A model generated the notes under the pieces. It was given only the letters and a program-made list of their open reading frames with translations, did no database searches and was not told where the DNA came from. Made by a program: the position numbers and the translations under genes. Of a DNA stretch of 64,000 nucleotides, positions 15,673-25,959 are shown piece by piece. The stretch spans positions 62,001 to 126,000 of the forward strand of contig NZ_CP013265.1 of the NCBI RefSeq assembly GCF_001456115.1. Direction: 5' to 3'. The first letter of the stretch is position 1, and each line of letters begins with the position of its first letter. Origin of the DNA: Sphingobium baderi. Lineage in GTDB: Bacteria; Pseudomonadota; Alphaproteobacteria; Sphingomonadales; Sphingomonadaceae.

Positions 15673-18582
15673 ATGGATCGGAGTATTCCGGGCGGGGATT
15701 TGATCGGACGATGGAGCCTGAGCTTTGCCGATATTGATTTTGTAAATTCGAAGCCGGCCCTGACGCGCCTTGGCCTCGCCGCGCAGCTGAAATTCTTCGC
15801 TTCCCTGGGGTTTTTCGCGATCGATCCCGGCTCAATCCCTACCGATGGCCTCTCGTATCTGGCCGAGCAACTCGGTGTCGAGGCTGGCGAGATAGCCGGT
15901 TATGACTTTTCCAGTCGGACAGCACGACGGCATTGTGCGGAGATCCTGATCCATCTTGGATATCACCGCATGAAGCGGGTGGATCGCGCGCAATTGACGG
16001 AATGGATTGCTGGCGAGCTGTGCCCGGGCGGCCAGTCGATCAATGCCATGCTTGAGCATGTTTTCCTGTGGTGCCGGGACCGGCGTATTTATGGGCCGTC
16101 GCGCAAGGAGCTTGAACGTGTCGTTCGCTCACAACGGCAAGATTATCTGGACACCTGGCTGATCGGAGCCAGTGATCGGCTTTCGTCAGATGCGGTGGCG
16201 TTATTGGAAGCCTCGCTTGCCGATCCGGACAGCTCGACCGGATTCAACAGGATGAAGGGTGACGCCGGACAGGCAACGCTCGACAACATTCTCGACGTGA
16301 CCGAGAAACTCGCCTTTATCCAGAGACTTGATCTTCCCCATGATCTCCTGACGGCTACGGGCAAGCCATGGGTCGATCAGATTGTTCGCCGCGTTGCCGG
16401 TGAAAAGGCCTCGGAGATGCGCCGGCATGCGCCGGCGCGACAGCTCGGCCTTTATGCGATTTATCTAATGTCGCGGGAGGCGCAACTCACTGACGCGATG
16501 ATCGACCTGCTGATCGAAACCGTTCACAAGATCGGAACGCGCTCGAAACGCAAGGTGGTGGGCGATATCGCGAAAGACATCGAGCGGGTCTATGGAAAGG
16601 AGCGCCTGCTGGTCGAGATCGCCAGCGCCTCGATCAATGAACCATCGGGGCGCATCTGCGATGTCATTTTCCCGATCGCCGGTAAGGCCAAGCTGGCGGC
16701 GATCGTCAAGGAGAGCCATGCGAAGGGCGCTCTGGACCGGCGCATCTACAAGGTGATGCGTGGTTCCTGGGCCAATCATTACCGGCGCATGCTGCCAAGC
16801 CTGCTTTCCGTACTTGAGTTCCGGTCGAACAACGCGGTGTGGCGGCCGGTCCTGGCGGCCCTCGACTGGATCAGGAGCAAGGTGGATGGCGGATGCCGCT
16901 TCGTGCCATTGCAGGATGTTCCGATCGATGAGGTGATTCCAGCGCGATGGCGCAGTTCCGTCATTGATGACGATGGGCGGGTAAACCGGATCAGCTATGA
17001 GCTTTGCGTCCTGACGCAACTGCGCGACCGCATCCGCTCCAAAGAAATCTGGGTGGTCGGGGCGGATCGCTATCGCAATCCCGATGACGATCTTCCCAAG
17101 GACTTCGAGATCAGGCGAGATGCGTACTATTCCGGCCTCAGCCTGACGCCAGATGCGCAGGCGTTTTGCGCCTCGATCCGGGAGGAGCTTGAACGGGAAC
17201 TGTTGCTCCTCAATGCCAATATTCCACAAAACGACAAGGTCCGGCTCCTGTGGCGCGGCGACAACCGGATATCGATTACACCGTTCAAGCCCTTGCCCGA
17301 ACCGAAGGGTCTCGCTTCGATCAAAAGCGAGATCGGTCAGCGCTGGCCGATGACCGGACTGCTGGACGTGTTGAAAGAGGCTGCTCTGGACACGGGATTG
17401 ATGGATGCTTTCGAAACGTCGGCCTCGCGGGTTACCCTGTCGAAAGCAGCCTTGGCTCAGCGTCTTTTGCTGTGTCTCTATGGCTTGGGCACGAACGCCG
17501 GGCTCAAGCGGGTCGCTGGCGCAACACCCGATGTCAGTTACGAGGAATTGCTGCATGTCCATCGCCGTTTCATCCACGCGCCAGCGCTGAGGGAGGCGTG
17601 CGCGCGGGTAGCAAACGCGACACTGGCAATCCGCAATGCCGCAGTATGGGGAGATGCGGGCACGGCATGCGCGTCCGATTCAACGAAGTTCGGCGCGTGG
17701 GACCGCAACCTGATGACGGAATGGCACGCCCGCTATGGCGGCCGTGGCGTCATGATCTACTGGCATGTGGAGAAGCGCGCGACCTGCGTTTATTCCCAGC
17801 TCAAGCGGTGCTCTTCCTCGGAGGTCGCCTCCATGATCGAAGGCGTGCTACGCCATTGCACCGACATGGAAATCCAGCGCCAGTACGTCGATAGCCACGG
17901 CCAGAGCGCAGTCGGCTTTGCGTTCTGCCGACTCCTTGGATTTGAGCTTGCCCCGCGGCTGAAAGCAGTGGCACGCCAGAAACTGGCCCTTCCCCAAGCC
18001 GGCATGCGCACGCGGCTTTCCAATTTACTGCCGATCCTCTCCAGCCCGATCGACTGGGACGAGATCGAGCAACAATATGACGAAATGGTCAAATATGCCG
18101 CTGCCATGCAATCGCGCACCGCCGATCCGGAAGCGATCCTGCTCCGGTTTGCCAGAGCCGAAGTGATGCACCCGACCTACAAGGCGCTGAGTGAACTCGG
18201 CCGCGCGGTCAAAACAATCTTCCTATGCCGGTATTTGCGTCAGGAGGCATTCCGCCGCGAGATCCACGAAGGGCTGAATGTGGTTGAGAACTGGAACGGC
18301 GCTAATGGTTTCGTGTTCTTCGGCAAGGGCGGCGAGATCGCCACCAACCGCATCCATGAGCAGGAAATCTCCGTTCTGGCGCTACACCTCCTGCAAGCGT
18401 CGCTGGTGTATGTGAACACCCGCATGCTTCAGACCGTACTGGTTGAGCCGAAGTGGGCGGGGCGGATGACGCCGGAAGATTATCGTGGTCTCACGCCGTT
18501 GATCTACAGTCATGTGAACCCTTATGGCCGCTTCGACCTCGACCTGAACGACCGGATTGATTTTGGACGGCTTGCAGCGTGA
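15673..18582 (+). CDS. tnpA: Tn3-family transposase TnpA
   Basis: About 969 residues, normal for Tn3 transposases (DDE_Tnp_Tn3, DUF4158 N-terminus). Catalytic residues visible: Asp in ASDSTKFG (about 669), Asp in YVDSHGQS (about 737) and Glu in [10 protein letters not shown] (about 870); the C-terminus [13 protein letters not shown] is typical. I prefer ATG at 15673 over the overlapping TTG at 15670. It catalyses replicative transposition to a cointegrate. All motifs are intact, so it should be active. Confidence 0.95.
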   Translation: MDRSIPGGDLIGRWSLSFADIDFVNSKPALTRLGLAAQLKFFASLGFFAIDPGSIPTDGLSYLAEQLGVEAGEIAGYDFSSRTARRHCAEILIHLGYHRMKRVDRAQLTEWIAGELCPGGQSINAMLEHVFLWCRDRRIYGPSRKELERVVRSQRQDYLDTWLIGASDRLSSDAVALLEASLADPDSSTGFNRMKGDAGQATLDNILDVTEKLAFIQRLDLPHDLLTATGKPWVDQIVRRVAGEKASEMRRHAPARQLGLYAIYLMSREAQLTDAMIDLLIETVHKIGTRSKRKVVGDIAKDIERVYGKERLLVEIASASINEPSGRICDVIFPIAGKAKLAAIVKESHAKGALDRRIYKVMRGSWANHYRRMLPSLLSVLEFRSNNAVWRPVLAALDWIRSKVDGGCRFVPLQDVPIDEVIPARWRSSVIDDDGRVNRISYELCVLTQLRDRIRSKEIWVVGADRYRNPDDDLPKDFEIRRDAYYSGLSLTPDAQAFCASIREELERELLLLNANIPQNDKVRLLWRGDNRISITPFKPLPEPKGLASIKSEIGQRWPMTGLLDVLKEAALDTGLMDAFETSASRVTLSKAALAQRLLLCLYGLGTNAGLKRVAGATPDVSYEELLHVHRRFIHAPALREACARVANATLAIRNAAVWGDAGTACASDSTKFGAWDRNLMTEWHARYGGRGVMIYWHVEKRATCVYSQLKRCSSSEVASMIEGVLRHCTDMEIQRQYVDSHGQSAVGFAFCRLLGFELAPRLKAVARQKLALPQAGMRTRLSNLLPILSSPIDWDEIEQQYDEMVKYAAAMQSRTADPEAILLRFARAEVMHPTYKALSELGRAVKTIFLCRYLRQEAFRREIHEGLNVVENWNGANGFVFFGKGGEIATNRIHEQEISVLALHLLQASLVYVNTRMLQTVLVEPKWAGRMTPEDYRGLTPLIYSHVNPYGRFDLDLNDRIDFGRLAA

Positions 18583-18599
18583 GGCGGCTGATCGGCCTA

Positions 18600-18723
18600 T
18601 AACATTTGGGTACACCCGAACGTGACGATCGGAAGTGACATATACGACATGTCACAAAAGGGTGGTTCCGTCACCAATGTTACTGTACGAGGGCAAAGCC
18701 ACCCTAATGTGACGGATTTGCCC
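18600..18723 (+). promoter_or_regulatory. Candidate res site upstream of tnpR
   Basis: The 120 bases between tnpA and tnpR hold several short facing elements: GAACGTGAC, TGTCACAAAAGGGTGG, TTCCGTCAC and TAATGTGACGG. Tn3-family resolvases bind three such subsites directly upstream of tnpR. Exact subsite borders cannot be fixed by eye. Confidence 0.45.
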
Positions 18724-19590
18724 ATGACCCGCGTCGGCTACGCCCGCGTCAGCACCATCGACCAGGATCTCGACATCCAGGTTGCCCGGTTGAAGGCAGC
18801 GGGCTGTGAAATCCTCCGCTCCGAAACAGGCTCGGGCGCATCGCGCACTGGACGCACGGAGCTTGAGACGATCATGCAGTTCCTGCGCGCCGATGACGAA
18901 CTCGTCGTCCTGCGTCTCGATCGGCTCGGTCGCTCCACACGCGATGTTCTCAATCTGGTTCATGAACTCGACCAGAAGGGAGCCTCATTGCGGGTGCTTG
19001 AGCCGGAGGTGACGACGGCCGGAAGCATGGGGCGGATGGTGATCACCATTCTGGGCATGGTCGCGGACATGGAACTGACGTTCATCAAGGACCGGCAGCG
19101 CGCCGGGATCGAGGCGGCGCGCGCCGAAGGCGTCTACAAAGGCCGGAAGAAAAACATCGATGACGATGAAATCCGACGCCGGATCACCGCCGGCGCGAGC
19201 AAGGCCAGCGTCGCGCGCGACCTCAAGATCTCAAGAATGACCGTCTATCGGGCGCTTGACGTCATTCCTTCAAGGATCGGGCTGCCGGAAAAGCCGCCTT
19301 CTGTCACCATCGCCCTGCATCTGACCATCGAGAACTTCAACAAGCATGGTCGTGGCAGAAAGCCCGCTCGCGAGCGCATTGAGGCGATGCTGGAGCGGGA
19401 TTACCAGATGCAAAAGACCGGGAACTGCGATTACACGCTGACCGTCGCCTATGATCAGGGTGCCGATGGCGTCAGCCTCGATGATGAGATCGCATCTCTC
19501 CAGACAGAGATGTTCAACATCGCAGAGAGCTACAGGTGCTCGATCGAGACCGATGTTTACGAGATTGGAGGACAAGAGCGAGCCTGGTAG
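18724..19590 (+). CDS. tnpR: Serine resolvase TnpR with C-terminal extension
   Basis: Start set at ATG 18724 (MTRVGYARVSTIDQDLDIQ), the standard resolvase beginning with catalytic Ser in RVST; upstream in-frame codons run through the res region. Further motifs: LDRLGRSTRD, FIKDRQRAGIEAA and the DNA-binding HTH ASKASVARDLKISRMTVYRA. After the HTH come about 100 more residues not found in short Tn3 resolvases, seen in some long TnpR proteins. It resolves the transposition cointegrate at res. Confidence 0.9.
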   Translation: MTRVGYARVSTIDQDLDIQVARLKAAGCEILRSETGSGASRTGRTELETIMQFLRADDELVVLRLDRLGRSTRDVLNLVHELDQKGASLRVLEPEVTTAGSMGRMVITILGMVADMELTFIKDRQRAGIEAARAEGVYKGRKKNIDDDEIRRRITAGASKASVARDLKISRMTVYRALDVIPSRIGLPEKPPSVTIALHLTIENFNKHGRGRKPARERIEAMLERDYQMQKTGNCDYTLTVAYDQGADGVSLDDEIASLQTEMFNIAESYRCSIETDVYEIGGQERAW

Positions 19591-19617
19591 ATCGCCATGT
19601 TCAATCTTTGTTCTTCA

Positions 19618-19653
19618 ACATGGCCAAAATCGCAGCTTCGGGCCGACTGGGCC
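19618..19653 (-). repeat. Right inverted repeat of the Tn3-family transposon
   Basis: Reverse complement of the left repeat with two mismatches. The broken tyrosine recombinase gene runs into it on the minus strand and picks up codons from the transposon end. Confidence 0.85.
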
Positions 19654-20579
19654 TGATAGGCCAGATCCTCGATCGCGAGCGCCCGGCGCGCTTCGCGGGG
19701 TTTGGTCCGGATCACCGCTACGCGGCGGAACAAGGCGCCCGCGCGGATTGATGCGGCCTCGCGCCAAAGAGCGACACGCCGCATCGTGTCGGGCGACAGC
19801 CACACCCAGGCCCCTTGCCCTTCCTGGTCGGTTTTCGAGTGGGGCACCTCGAGCAGCCCCGATCCATCCTCTTGCGCTTCCATCAATTCGACGGCGACGG
19901 CCACCAGCTCCGATACGCGCAAACCCGCATCATAGCCGAGCGACAGGATCGCCGCGTCGCGCAGGCCAGCGACGTCGCGCCCACACGCCTCGAGCAGCAC
20001 CGACAGCGTGAACCCCCTGACGGCTTCCCGCCCGATCCCTTCGCCGAGCCGCAACGGGCCGGCCTGGCGCTGCCGGACTCCGGCCCGACGCCGCAGCCCA
20101 CGCAGCGCATCGCGGACCACGACGGCACCGACGGGGCATGGAACGTCGAGAAGGTGATGGGCCACCGCCAGCGAGGACAGGCGCCGGGACACGGTCGCCG
20201 GCTTGAGCCGCCGCGCCTCGCAATAGTCAATATAGGCGACAAGCCGCGCTTCGTCGGCGGGCAGGCCGATCCCGCCGCGCTCGGCCGAGAAGCGCGCGTA
20301 GCAATCGAGATCGACCGCGAGCGCCTTGATGCTGGCGGGCGCCCGCGCCTCGATGCTCTTCTGGAAGTTGAGTTCGACCAGGCTGGCGCCTTCGCCTGTC
20401 AGCTCCTGAAGCAACTCGACGAGCTGGACCGCGCGATCTTGCGCGGCGCCCGACCGCCGCTGGGGCAGCGGCGCCTCGCCGGGTGCCAGGATCGTCACGA
20501 TCTCCGCGGAAACCGAGCGCTTGGGCATGGGCAGACGCTCTGTCTGTGCAGCGATCGACAGGACGGATTTGGCGCGCAT
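19654..20579 (-). pseudogene. Tyrosine recombinase truncated by the Tn3-family transposon
   Basis: From ATG 20579 the frame encodes an N-terminal core-binding domain (LAVDLDCYARFSAERGG, RRLKPATVSRRLSSLAVAHH) and part of the catalytic domain with Arg I in DAGLRVSELVAVAV and Lys in HSKTDQEGQ. It then enters the transposon inverted repeat after LAIEDLAYQAQ and reads on to a stop at 19557. The H-x-x-R box and catalytic Tyr are missing, so the product cannot recombine DNA, although it might still bind. The missing 3' end is not on the other side of the transposon. Confidence 0.8.
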
Positions 20580-20612
20580 ACCGGGGGACTATAACCCCGA
20601 TTTCGCCGAAGT

Positions 20613-20643
20613 CACTATCGATAACACTCTATTATCGATAGTG
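20613..20643. promoter_or_regulatory. Perfect 12-bp inverted repeat between divergent recombinase and HTH genes
   Basis: CACTATCGATAA (20613-20624) and TTATCGATAGTG (20632-20643) are separated by seven bases, CACTCTA. The geometry suits either a dimeric repressor operator or a tyrosine-recombinase core (two arms around a 7-bp overlap). Confidence 0.6.
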
Positions 20644-20700
20644 CAAAAAAGGGCGTGCTAGGGATGGTGCAGTTAAGGCAGTTTAGGTTACCCTTGCGAC

Positions 20701-21906
20701 ATGCCCGATTTTTGCGATCCATCGACCCGATTCCATCCGCTCCGATCGGACGAAGATGCGCCGATCGAAGACCTGATGACGGCAAGGGTGCGCGCGGCGC
20801 TCACCTGGGGCCAGCTGCAAGGCCGTTTAGCGCATGTGCCCGCGCAAGTTGCGCATCAATTCTGCGCCGCGCTCGCCCGCCTGCTCCTCGTCGAAGCGCT
20901 CACGGGTAGCGGCTTTTCCGGCGCGAACAGCTGGTTTTCCGCATGGTTTTCCGGCCTCCAGCCCGTGCCCGACGCCACCGCCCATGTCGCAGCCCCGCCC
21001 TCGCTGGTCGCCGACACGCTGCTCGCCGAGCTCTCGCTGTCGGCCTGGGCGCCGCTCGCCGACACGGCCATCCAAATCCGCGCCGCAGCGCATTTCCATC
21101 GCGGCGAGGGCGCCCCGCAAGGCGAGCGCGGCGATGCCCCCGCGTTCGCCGTAGCGGAAGCGGCGCGGCTCGCCGAGCCGCCCGCCGACGATCGCGCGGA
21201 CGACTGGCCCCTCGCCGCGCTCGATCGCCTGCATCGGGCCGCGGCCGCCTCGCCGCATTTCGCGCCCACCGAGCGCAGCTACCAGCTGCTCCCCCTGCCC
21301 GCCGGGCCGGTCTCCTTCGAGCAGACGCGGACGGCCACGCCGCTGTGGGCGCTCGATCTCCTCGCCGGCGCCCTGATCGCGCGGAGCGCGCCAGCGACCA
21401 GGCCGCTGCCCCTGCCCGGAGCCGTGCGCGCCGAGGCGCTCAGACCCGAGCTCTGGTCCCGCGAGCGCGCCATTATCACGGCCGAGGCCGCCGGCGAAGC
21501 TGCGCAGCGGCTGAGCGACCAGCTCGATGCAGCCCATGCGAGCGTGCGCGAAGTGCATGAGGCGATGACCGTCCTGCGTTCGACCTCGCGCGCGCCGCTG
21601 CTCTACCGGCTGCTCGCGGGCTTCGGACCGCTGCGCCCGCTCCAGATCGAGAAGGCCCTTGGCGTTTCGAAAAACGGCGTGCGCGATCTCGTCGCCGCCC
21701 TCGTCAAAGCGGGCCTCGCCGAGCGGGCGGCGTACGAACATCACACGATCATCCGCGCCCTGCCCCGCGCGCGCCGTGCCACGCTGGCGGCCGAGGGTGA
21801 AAGCAGATCCGTTGAAACCAGCTCCGGCGCGACGTCCGCCGCGTTCGACGCGGCCATGGCCGATGTCGAGCGCGTGCTCGCCCGTATGGAGACGGCGCGC
21901 GAATGA
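20701..21906 (+). CDS. RHE_PE00001/DUF1612-type helix-turn-helix protein (paralogue 2)
   Basis: The longest of the three paralogues (401 residues). The C-terminal winged-helix block LYRLLAGFGPLRPLQIEKAL then GVSKNGVRDLVAALVKAGLA matches those at 12467-13402 and 26052-26915; the middle region (ATPLWALDLLAGALIARS; PGAVRAEALRPELW) matches the third. The N-terminus begins MPDFCDPSTRFHPLRSDED. Divergent from the truncated tyrosine recombinase; a perfect inverted repeat lies between. Likely a regulator or accessory factor of the adjacent recombinase, by inference. Confidence 0.75.
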   Translation: MPDFCDPSTRFHPLRSDEDAPIEDLMTARVRAALTWGQLQGRLAHVPAQVAHQFCAALARLLLVEALTGSGFSGANSWFSAWFSGLQPVPDATAHVAAPPSLVADTLLAELSLSAWAPLADTAIQIRAAAHFHRGEGAPQGERGDAPAFAVAEAARLAEPPADDRADDWPLAALDRLHRAAAASPHFAPTERSYQLLPLPAGPVSFEQTRTATPLWALDLLAGALIARSAPATRPLPLPGAVRAEALRPELWSRERAIITAEAAGEAAQRLSDQLDAAHASVREVHEAMTVLRSTSRAPLLYRLLAGFGPLRPLQIEKALGVSKNGVRDLVAALVKAGLAERAAYEHHTIIRALPRARRATLAAEGESRSVETSSGATSAAFDAAMADVERVLARMETARE

Positions 21907-22160
21907 CCCCGGCAACACGGCAAGATAGGAAACCCCGGCAGAAACTTCAAATCGACGCGCCCGATACGGGACTCGCGCCGCCGTTTCAGGCCATGACCTG
22001 TCTTTGAACGATCAAAGGAAAGTTCGCGCAAAAGCCCCTGGGAGCGCAAAAAGGCGGTCTCGGATAGGAGGGGGCGCCCAGAGGCCGCCACCACGCCCTA
22101 CGGGCCTCCTGAGGGCAAATTCGCGCGAAATGCCCAATGGGCGACCGTCGCCGTCCGGCT

Positions 22161-23423
22161 TTACCATCCGCGCCCATGACCCGGCAGATCGAGCAGGATG
22201 CGAAACCTGGGAGCGGCGAAGCAGGCGGCGAGCCGCGCCCGCCACAGATCGCCATTCGCGCTGCAAGCCGGCTCGGCGCAGCCGGCGGACATCGCCGCGC
22301 CCACCATCCCCGATGCTTGCAGGTAAAACAGCGCCTCCTGGAAACCACGGCGCTGCGCTGACATCGCCGCGCTCTCCGTCGCGGCGGCGTCTCGTACCGC
22401 GCGCGCCAGCGCCGCGCGGCGAGCCTTCAGCCCCTGCATCAAATGGGCACGGGGATAATTGCGCTTGGCCTGCTCGAGCTGCTCGCAGACCATGGTGAGC
22501 CGGCGACGCTCGCGGTCGAGCTGCCGCAGGCCGACCCTGGCGATCGCCTCCGCCAGATCCGATAATTGGGGTCCGACGCCGGAAGCCGCCTTTCGCGGCA
22601 GGCGTGCCGGCTGCGCATCGAAGCGGAAGATTTGCTCCCATCGCCCGGCTTTCAGCCCGTCACTGCTGTGGAGCGCCGCCAGCAGCAGATGACGCACCGG
22701 AGCGTAGTGGAAGCGGTTGCCGACCAGCGCCGCCCGGTACCGCTCCCAACCTACCCGGTCACCGGGGCGGGCGCCGCGGATTTGCTCCCGCGCAATCATC
22801 CCGTTCCACAGCACTCGGGTTTTGACGAAGGCAAACCGCGCCATTTGCGCGCGCGTGCGCGCGACCCGGGCCGCGAGCGCCCGCTCGGCGGCCTGCGTCC
22901 GCCCCAGGGCCCTGATCCCCGCAAGATCGGTCAGCAACAGCGCATGACGGTCGCAGAAGGTCGTCACGCGCAAGATCCAGCTCCGCTCGATCCGCCACGG
23001 CGCGCCGGACACCAGCCAGTCAAGCCAGCACTGGGCGCAGCCGATTGACCGCAGCGTCAGCGGCAACAGATCGCCGCGCCCACAGCCGACGAACGTCCTA
23101 GAAATCGCCTTCGCGGGCACCATCGTCGCCCACGCGAGCCGTTCTACCATCACCTGGCGGCGGTCCGGCACGCCAGCGACCGCCGGCGCCGGCGCGGCCA
23201 ACCAAGCCGATGCGCGCGACGTGGCCGGTACGCGCGACGTGGCCGGTACGGGCGACACGGCCAGGTCGCGATCGGCGAGCGCCGCGTCGATGCCGAGATG
23301 GCGAAACAGCGCTTTGGGCGTGGTCTCATGACGCGCGGCCAGGCGGCGCAGCCAGGATTCGAAACATTCCTCGGGCAGCGGCCTCACCCGAAACGCCAGC
23401 GGCTCGATCTCCCGCCCGCTCAT
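22161..23423 (-). CDS. tniQ: TniQ-family transposition/target-selection protein
   Basis: A 420-residue protein with the TniQ start LPEECFESWLRRLAARH (residues 16-32) and a zinc-finger pattern CAQC (C129, C132) followed by FCDRH (C157, H160). TniQ/TnsD proteins select target sites or direct transposition together with the AAA ATPase. It contains a short internal tandem repeat, VPATSR-VPATSR, near residue 60. Last gene of tniA-tniB-tniQ, overlapping tniB by four bases. The usual tniR resolvase of Tn5053/Tn402 is absent. Confidence 0.85.
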   Translation of the reverse strand: MSGREIEPLAFRVRPLPEECFESWLRRLAARHETTPKALFRHLGIDAALADRDLAVSPVPATSRVPATSRASAWLAAPAPAVAGVPDRRQVMVERLAWATMVPAKAISRTFVGCGRGDLLPLTLRSIGCAQCWLDWLVSGAPWRIERSWILRVTTFCDRHALLLTDLAGIRALGRTQAAERALAARVARTRAQMARFAFVKTRVLWNGMIAREQIRGARPGDRVGWERYRAALVGNRFHYAPVRHLLLAALHSSDGLKAGRWEQIFRFDAQPARLPRKAASGVGPQLSDLAEAIARVGLRQLDRERRRLTMVCEQLEQAKRNYPRAHLMQGLKARRAALARAVRDAAATESAAMSAQRRGFQEALFYLQASGMVGAAMSAGCAEPACSANGDLWRARLAACFAAPRFRILLDLPGHGRGW

Positions 23424-24256
23424 TCCGGGCTATAAGGCGTAAACAATTGCAGCGCCTCGGTGATATCGTCCTGGGTCACGAACCGGCGGTCATGCCGCCG
23501 CGCGACCTTTCCCGACCAGTGCAGGATGCGCTTGAAGTTCCCGGTGACCCCGCCGCTGGTCCGCCAGATGCGCTCGGCGAACGCGGGTTCGGCGAGATGG
23601 TCGGGCTCCTCCATCCCCATGCCGCGGGCCAGCGCGCGGATCAGGCGCTGCGCGGGCTCGCCCGGCTCCCATAACGGCAATTTGAGGATGATTGAGCGGT
23701 ACGCCAGCTCGACATCGTCGGCGAAGATCTGCCGGGCGACATCGAGGCCCGCCACGACCAGCGGCACATTGCCCGCGCTCATCAGGAAGCGGAACGCATC
23801 GAGCGTATCGCGCCGCGCAACGCCGCTCGCGGTCAGGATCACATGGACATTGTCGATCGCGACCAGCCGCGTGCCCTGTTCGGCCAGCAGGTCGACGACC
23901 TTCAAATCGGCGGTTTTGTGCGTGTTCGTGCGGATCGGCCAGCCCTGTTTCCAGAGCAGGGCGAGGTTGATCTTGAGCGAGGTCGGACTCGAGGGAATGA
24001 CCGTGCGCAGCACGGGCTGATAGCGCGCCTCGCCCCAATCGGCGGGCTCGGGAAAGGCTTCGGCAAGGCGGCGCTGCGCTTCGCGCAGGATCGAGGTTTT
24101 GCCCATGCCGGACTGTCCGGTGAGCACGATGCAGGTCGGGCGTTCCTCGGGATCGTCATGCGCGACATCGACGATCGTCTCGACCGCGTTCCGCGCTTCT
24201 TCGAAATCGATCCAGAAGGAGGGCGCCAGCGATGGCGCGGTCGCAGCGGCGCTCAT
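23420..24256 (-). CDS. tniB: TniB-family AAA ATPase of transposition
   Basis: A 278-residue AAA protein: Walker A GQSGMGKT at about 47-54 and Walker B LVAIDNVH near 132-140, the TniB/TnsC pattern. It hydrolyses ATP to load and activate the DDE transposase on target DNA. Overlaps the tniA stop by four bases and the tniQ start by four, indicating one translationally coupled operon. Confidence 0.85.
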   Translation of the reverse strand: MSAAATAPSLAPSFWIDFEEARNAVETIVDVAHDDPEERPTCIVLTGQSGMGKTSILREAQRRLAEAFPEPADWGEARYQPVLRTVIPSSPTSLKINLALLWKQGWPIRTNTHKTADLKVVDLLAEQGTRLVAIDNVHVILTASGVARRDTLDAFRFLMSAGNVPLVVAGLDVARQIFADDVELAYRSIILKLPLWEPGEPAQRLIRALARGMGMEEPDHLAEPAFAERIWRTSGGVTGNFKRILHWSGKVARRHDRRFVTQDDITEALQLFTPYSPE

Positions 24257-25926
24257 GTCCGCTCCTGCAACCAGTCGTCTTCGCTGAGCTCGGCGACCGG
24301 TTTCCAGTCAATGGGCGGCTTTTCCGGCGCTTCGCCATACCGGAGGTCCGCGAGCGTCGTCCCCTCGCCTTCGCGGCGCTTTGCCTGGCGCCGCGCCGCC
24401 TTCGTGCGAACGCGGGCGCGGTGGATTTCCTGATTGGCGGCGGCCACCGCCCGCGCCGTCGCCGCGCGACCGCCATCGGCCTGGTAGGCCCGGCCTAGCG
24501 CCCGCACTCCTGCCCTGGCGGCCTCCCAATCCGCCTCCCAGACGTCGGGATAGTCGCCGACAACCGGCAATTCGACATAGCGGCCGTCGAGGTCGGCGTA
24601 GATATGCTGGATCGTCCGCTCATCCCAGCTGATCTCGACCCTTTGGCCGATCCTGGCGGCAAGCATCGGGTGCCAGTAATGGCGATATCTGATCTGGATA
24701 CCCTTGGCATGGACCGTGAGCGACTTCGACGGCAGAAACTGGCGGAACAGTTCGCCCGCATCGACCGACACGGGCAGCAGCGGGCTGTGCTTCGCCGCCT
24801 CGCGCTCCCACATCTGGGCCGGACACAGGCCGCCCAGCGCGCTATGCGGCGCGTGATGATAGATCGCGATCTGGCACAGCAGCCAGCGCTCGAATTCCAC
24901 AAGCGTCATCGCCGCGTCCGCCTCGGCATCATAGCCGTCGCGCGCCGCCACGTTCGATCCGGTCGCACCGGGCAAAAGCCGCAGTTTTCCAATCATCGTG
25001 CCGATCAGCCGCTCGATATGCCCGCCAAGATGGGCCGGCCCGGGCCTCCGCACATCGGGGCCAATCCCATTGCGGACGCAGGCGCGCCGGAAGGCTTCGG
25101 AGCGATGCGGTTTGGCCTGATCGGCATGCAAGCGCCGGAACAAACCGTGCATCGGATAGCTGACATCGACGCCCAGGTGGGCGAGGGCCGGCTCTTTGGG
25201 CAACACAGCGCTCGCAACCGCCCGTCCGCACCGGAATATCGAGGGGTCGCCGAAGCTGACATAGTAACCAAGAATGGACCGGGTCCAGATTTCGATGAGG
25301 AAGGTGATCCACGGTCTTCCGAGCTGTTCGCGCCGCAGACTATCGACCAGGATGACATCGCCCTTGGTGTGATCCATCTGAACCAGGTCGAGAAATCCCT
25401 CGCTTGCATATTCGCCGGGGTGCGGTTCATGGGCGCTCCGCGTCTTCGATCCCATCGTCGCTTTCGCCCAAACACGGCTCGGAATCTCAGCCAGAAGCCG
25501 CTCGATCGTCTTCTCGCTTGGGATCAGATCGGCGGGAAAGCGATGATCTCCGTTGTCCGCGTGCAACAGGCCCCAAATCTGCCGCGCCGCTTCCGCACGC
25601 GATGGCGGCACCATCTTGAGCGCAATTTCGTCGATCAACGTCTCGATGGCGGCCCTCACCTCGGGATCGATCCTGTGCGATCCAACAGCGGGTCCACGCG
25701 GTTTTGGAGCCAGCGTTTCCGCGACCGGATGCACCCGGAAGCGCGCGGCCAGTGTCCGTATCTGCCGCTCTTTAAGGCCGGTTGCCTCGGAAATCGCCTG
25801 AACCTGAGCCGCTGTCACCGGGCCGGAAAGCGATATATGTCGCCGGAAATGGGGGTAGAGAGCCAATCCCGCCTCAAGCGATTTGAGGCTCCGCCGGGGC
25901 GCTGGAGACGGCTTGCGCTCAATCAC
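24253..25926 (-). CDS. tniA: TniA/Mu-type DDE transposase
   Basis: A 557-residue transposase with an N-terminal HTH (TAAQVQAISEATGLKERQIR), an integrase core with D185 (VQMDHTKGD), D269 (LHADQAKPH) and E305 (GGHIERLIGT), giving DD35E spacing, and a Mu-type C-terminal domain. Start is a GTG at 25926. With tniB and tniQ it forms a Tn7/Tn5053-like transposition module. Two copies of an end-type repeat lie just upstream (25960-25984 and 26063-26090), as expected for the transposase-proximal end. Confidence 0.9.
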   Translation of the reverse strand: MIERKPSPAPRRSLKSLEAGLALYPHFRRHISLSGPVTAAQVQAISEATGLKERQIRTLAARFRVHPVAETLAPKPRGPAVGSHRIDPEVRAAIETLIDEIALKMVPPSRAEAARQIWGLLHADNGDHRFPADLIPSEKTIERLLAEIPSRVWAKATMGSKTRSAHEPHPGEYASEGFLDLVQMDHTKGDVILVDSLRREQLGRPWITFLIEIWTRSILGYYVSFGDPSIFRCGRAVASAVLPKEPALAHLGVDVSYPMHGLFRRLHADQAKPHRSEAFRRACVRNGIGPDVRRPGPAHLGGHIERLIGTMIGKLRLLPGATGSNVAARDGYDAEADAAMTLVEFERWLLCQIAIYHHAPHSALGGLCPAQMWEREAAKHSPLLPVSVDAGELFRQFLPSKSLTVHAKGIQIRYRHYWHPMLAARIGQRVEISWDERTIQHIYADLDGRYVELPVVGDYPDVWEADWEAARAGVRALGRAYQADGGRAATARAVAAANQEIHRARVRTKAARRQAKRREGEGTTLADLRYGEAPEKPPIDWKPVAELSEDDWLQERT

Positions 25927-25959
25927 GGAACGGGCTCCCCAATGATTTTTGCTGTCCGC

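Larger units (their letters stand above)
15550..19653. mobile_element. Tn3-family transposon
   Basis: About 4.1 kb bounded by 36-bp inverted repeats (15550-15585 and 19618-19653, two mismatches) enclosing tnpA and tnpR in the same orientation with a candidate res site between them. No passenger genes are inside. The five bases flanking the two ends (AGATT and TGATA) differ, so there is no target duplication, and the sequence on the left does not continue the recombinase gene broken on the right. The element therefore marks a rearrangement, not a simple insertion. Confidence 0.85.

Noticed and set aside
16465..17577. 370-codon minus-strand frame inside tnpA
   Set aside because: Shadow of the Tn3 transposase, whose DDE residues are intact on the plus strand.
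20827..21918. 363-codon minus-strand frame opposite HTH paralogue 2
   Set aside because: Arg/Gly-rich composition typical of antisense translation; the plus strand carries the conserved family block.
22017..22135. Two TTCGCGC-AAA-GCCC-like repeats downstream of tniQ, considered as the left transposon end
   Set aside because: They do not match the right-end repeat TGTnnnCGACAAAATARGC, lack a TGT terminus, and match each other only partly.
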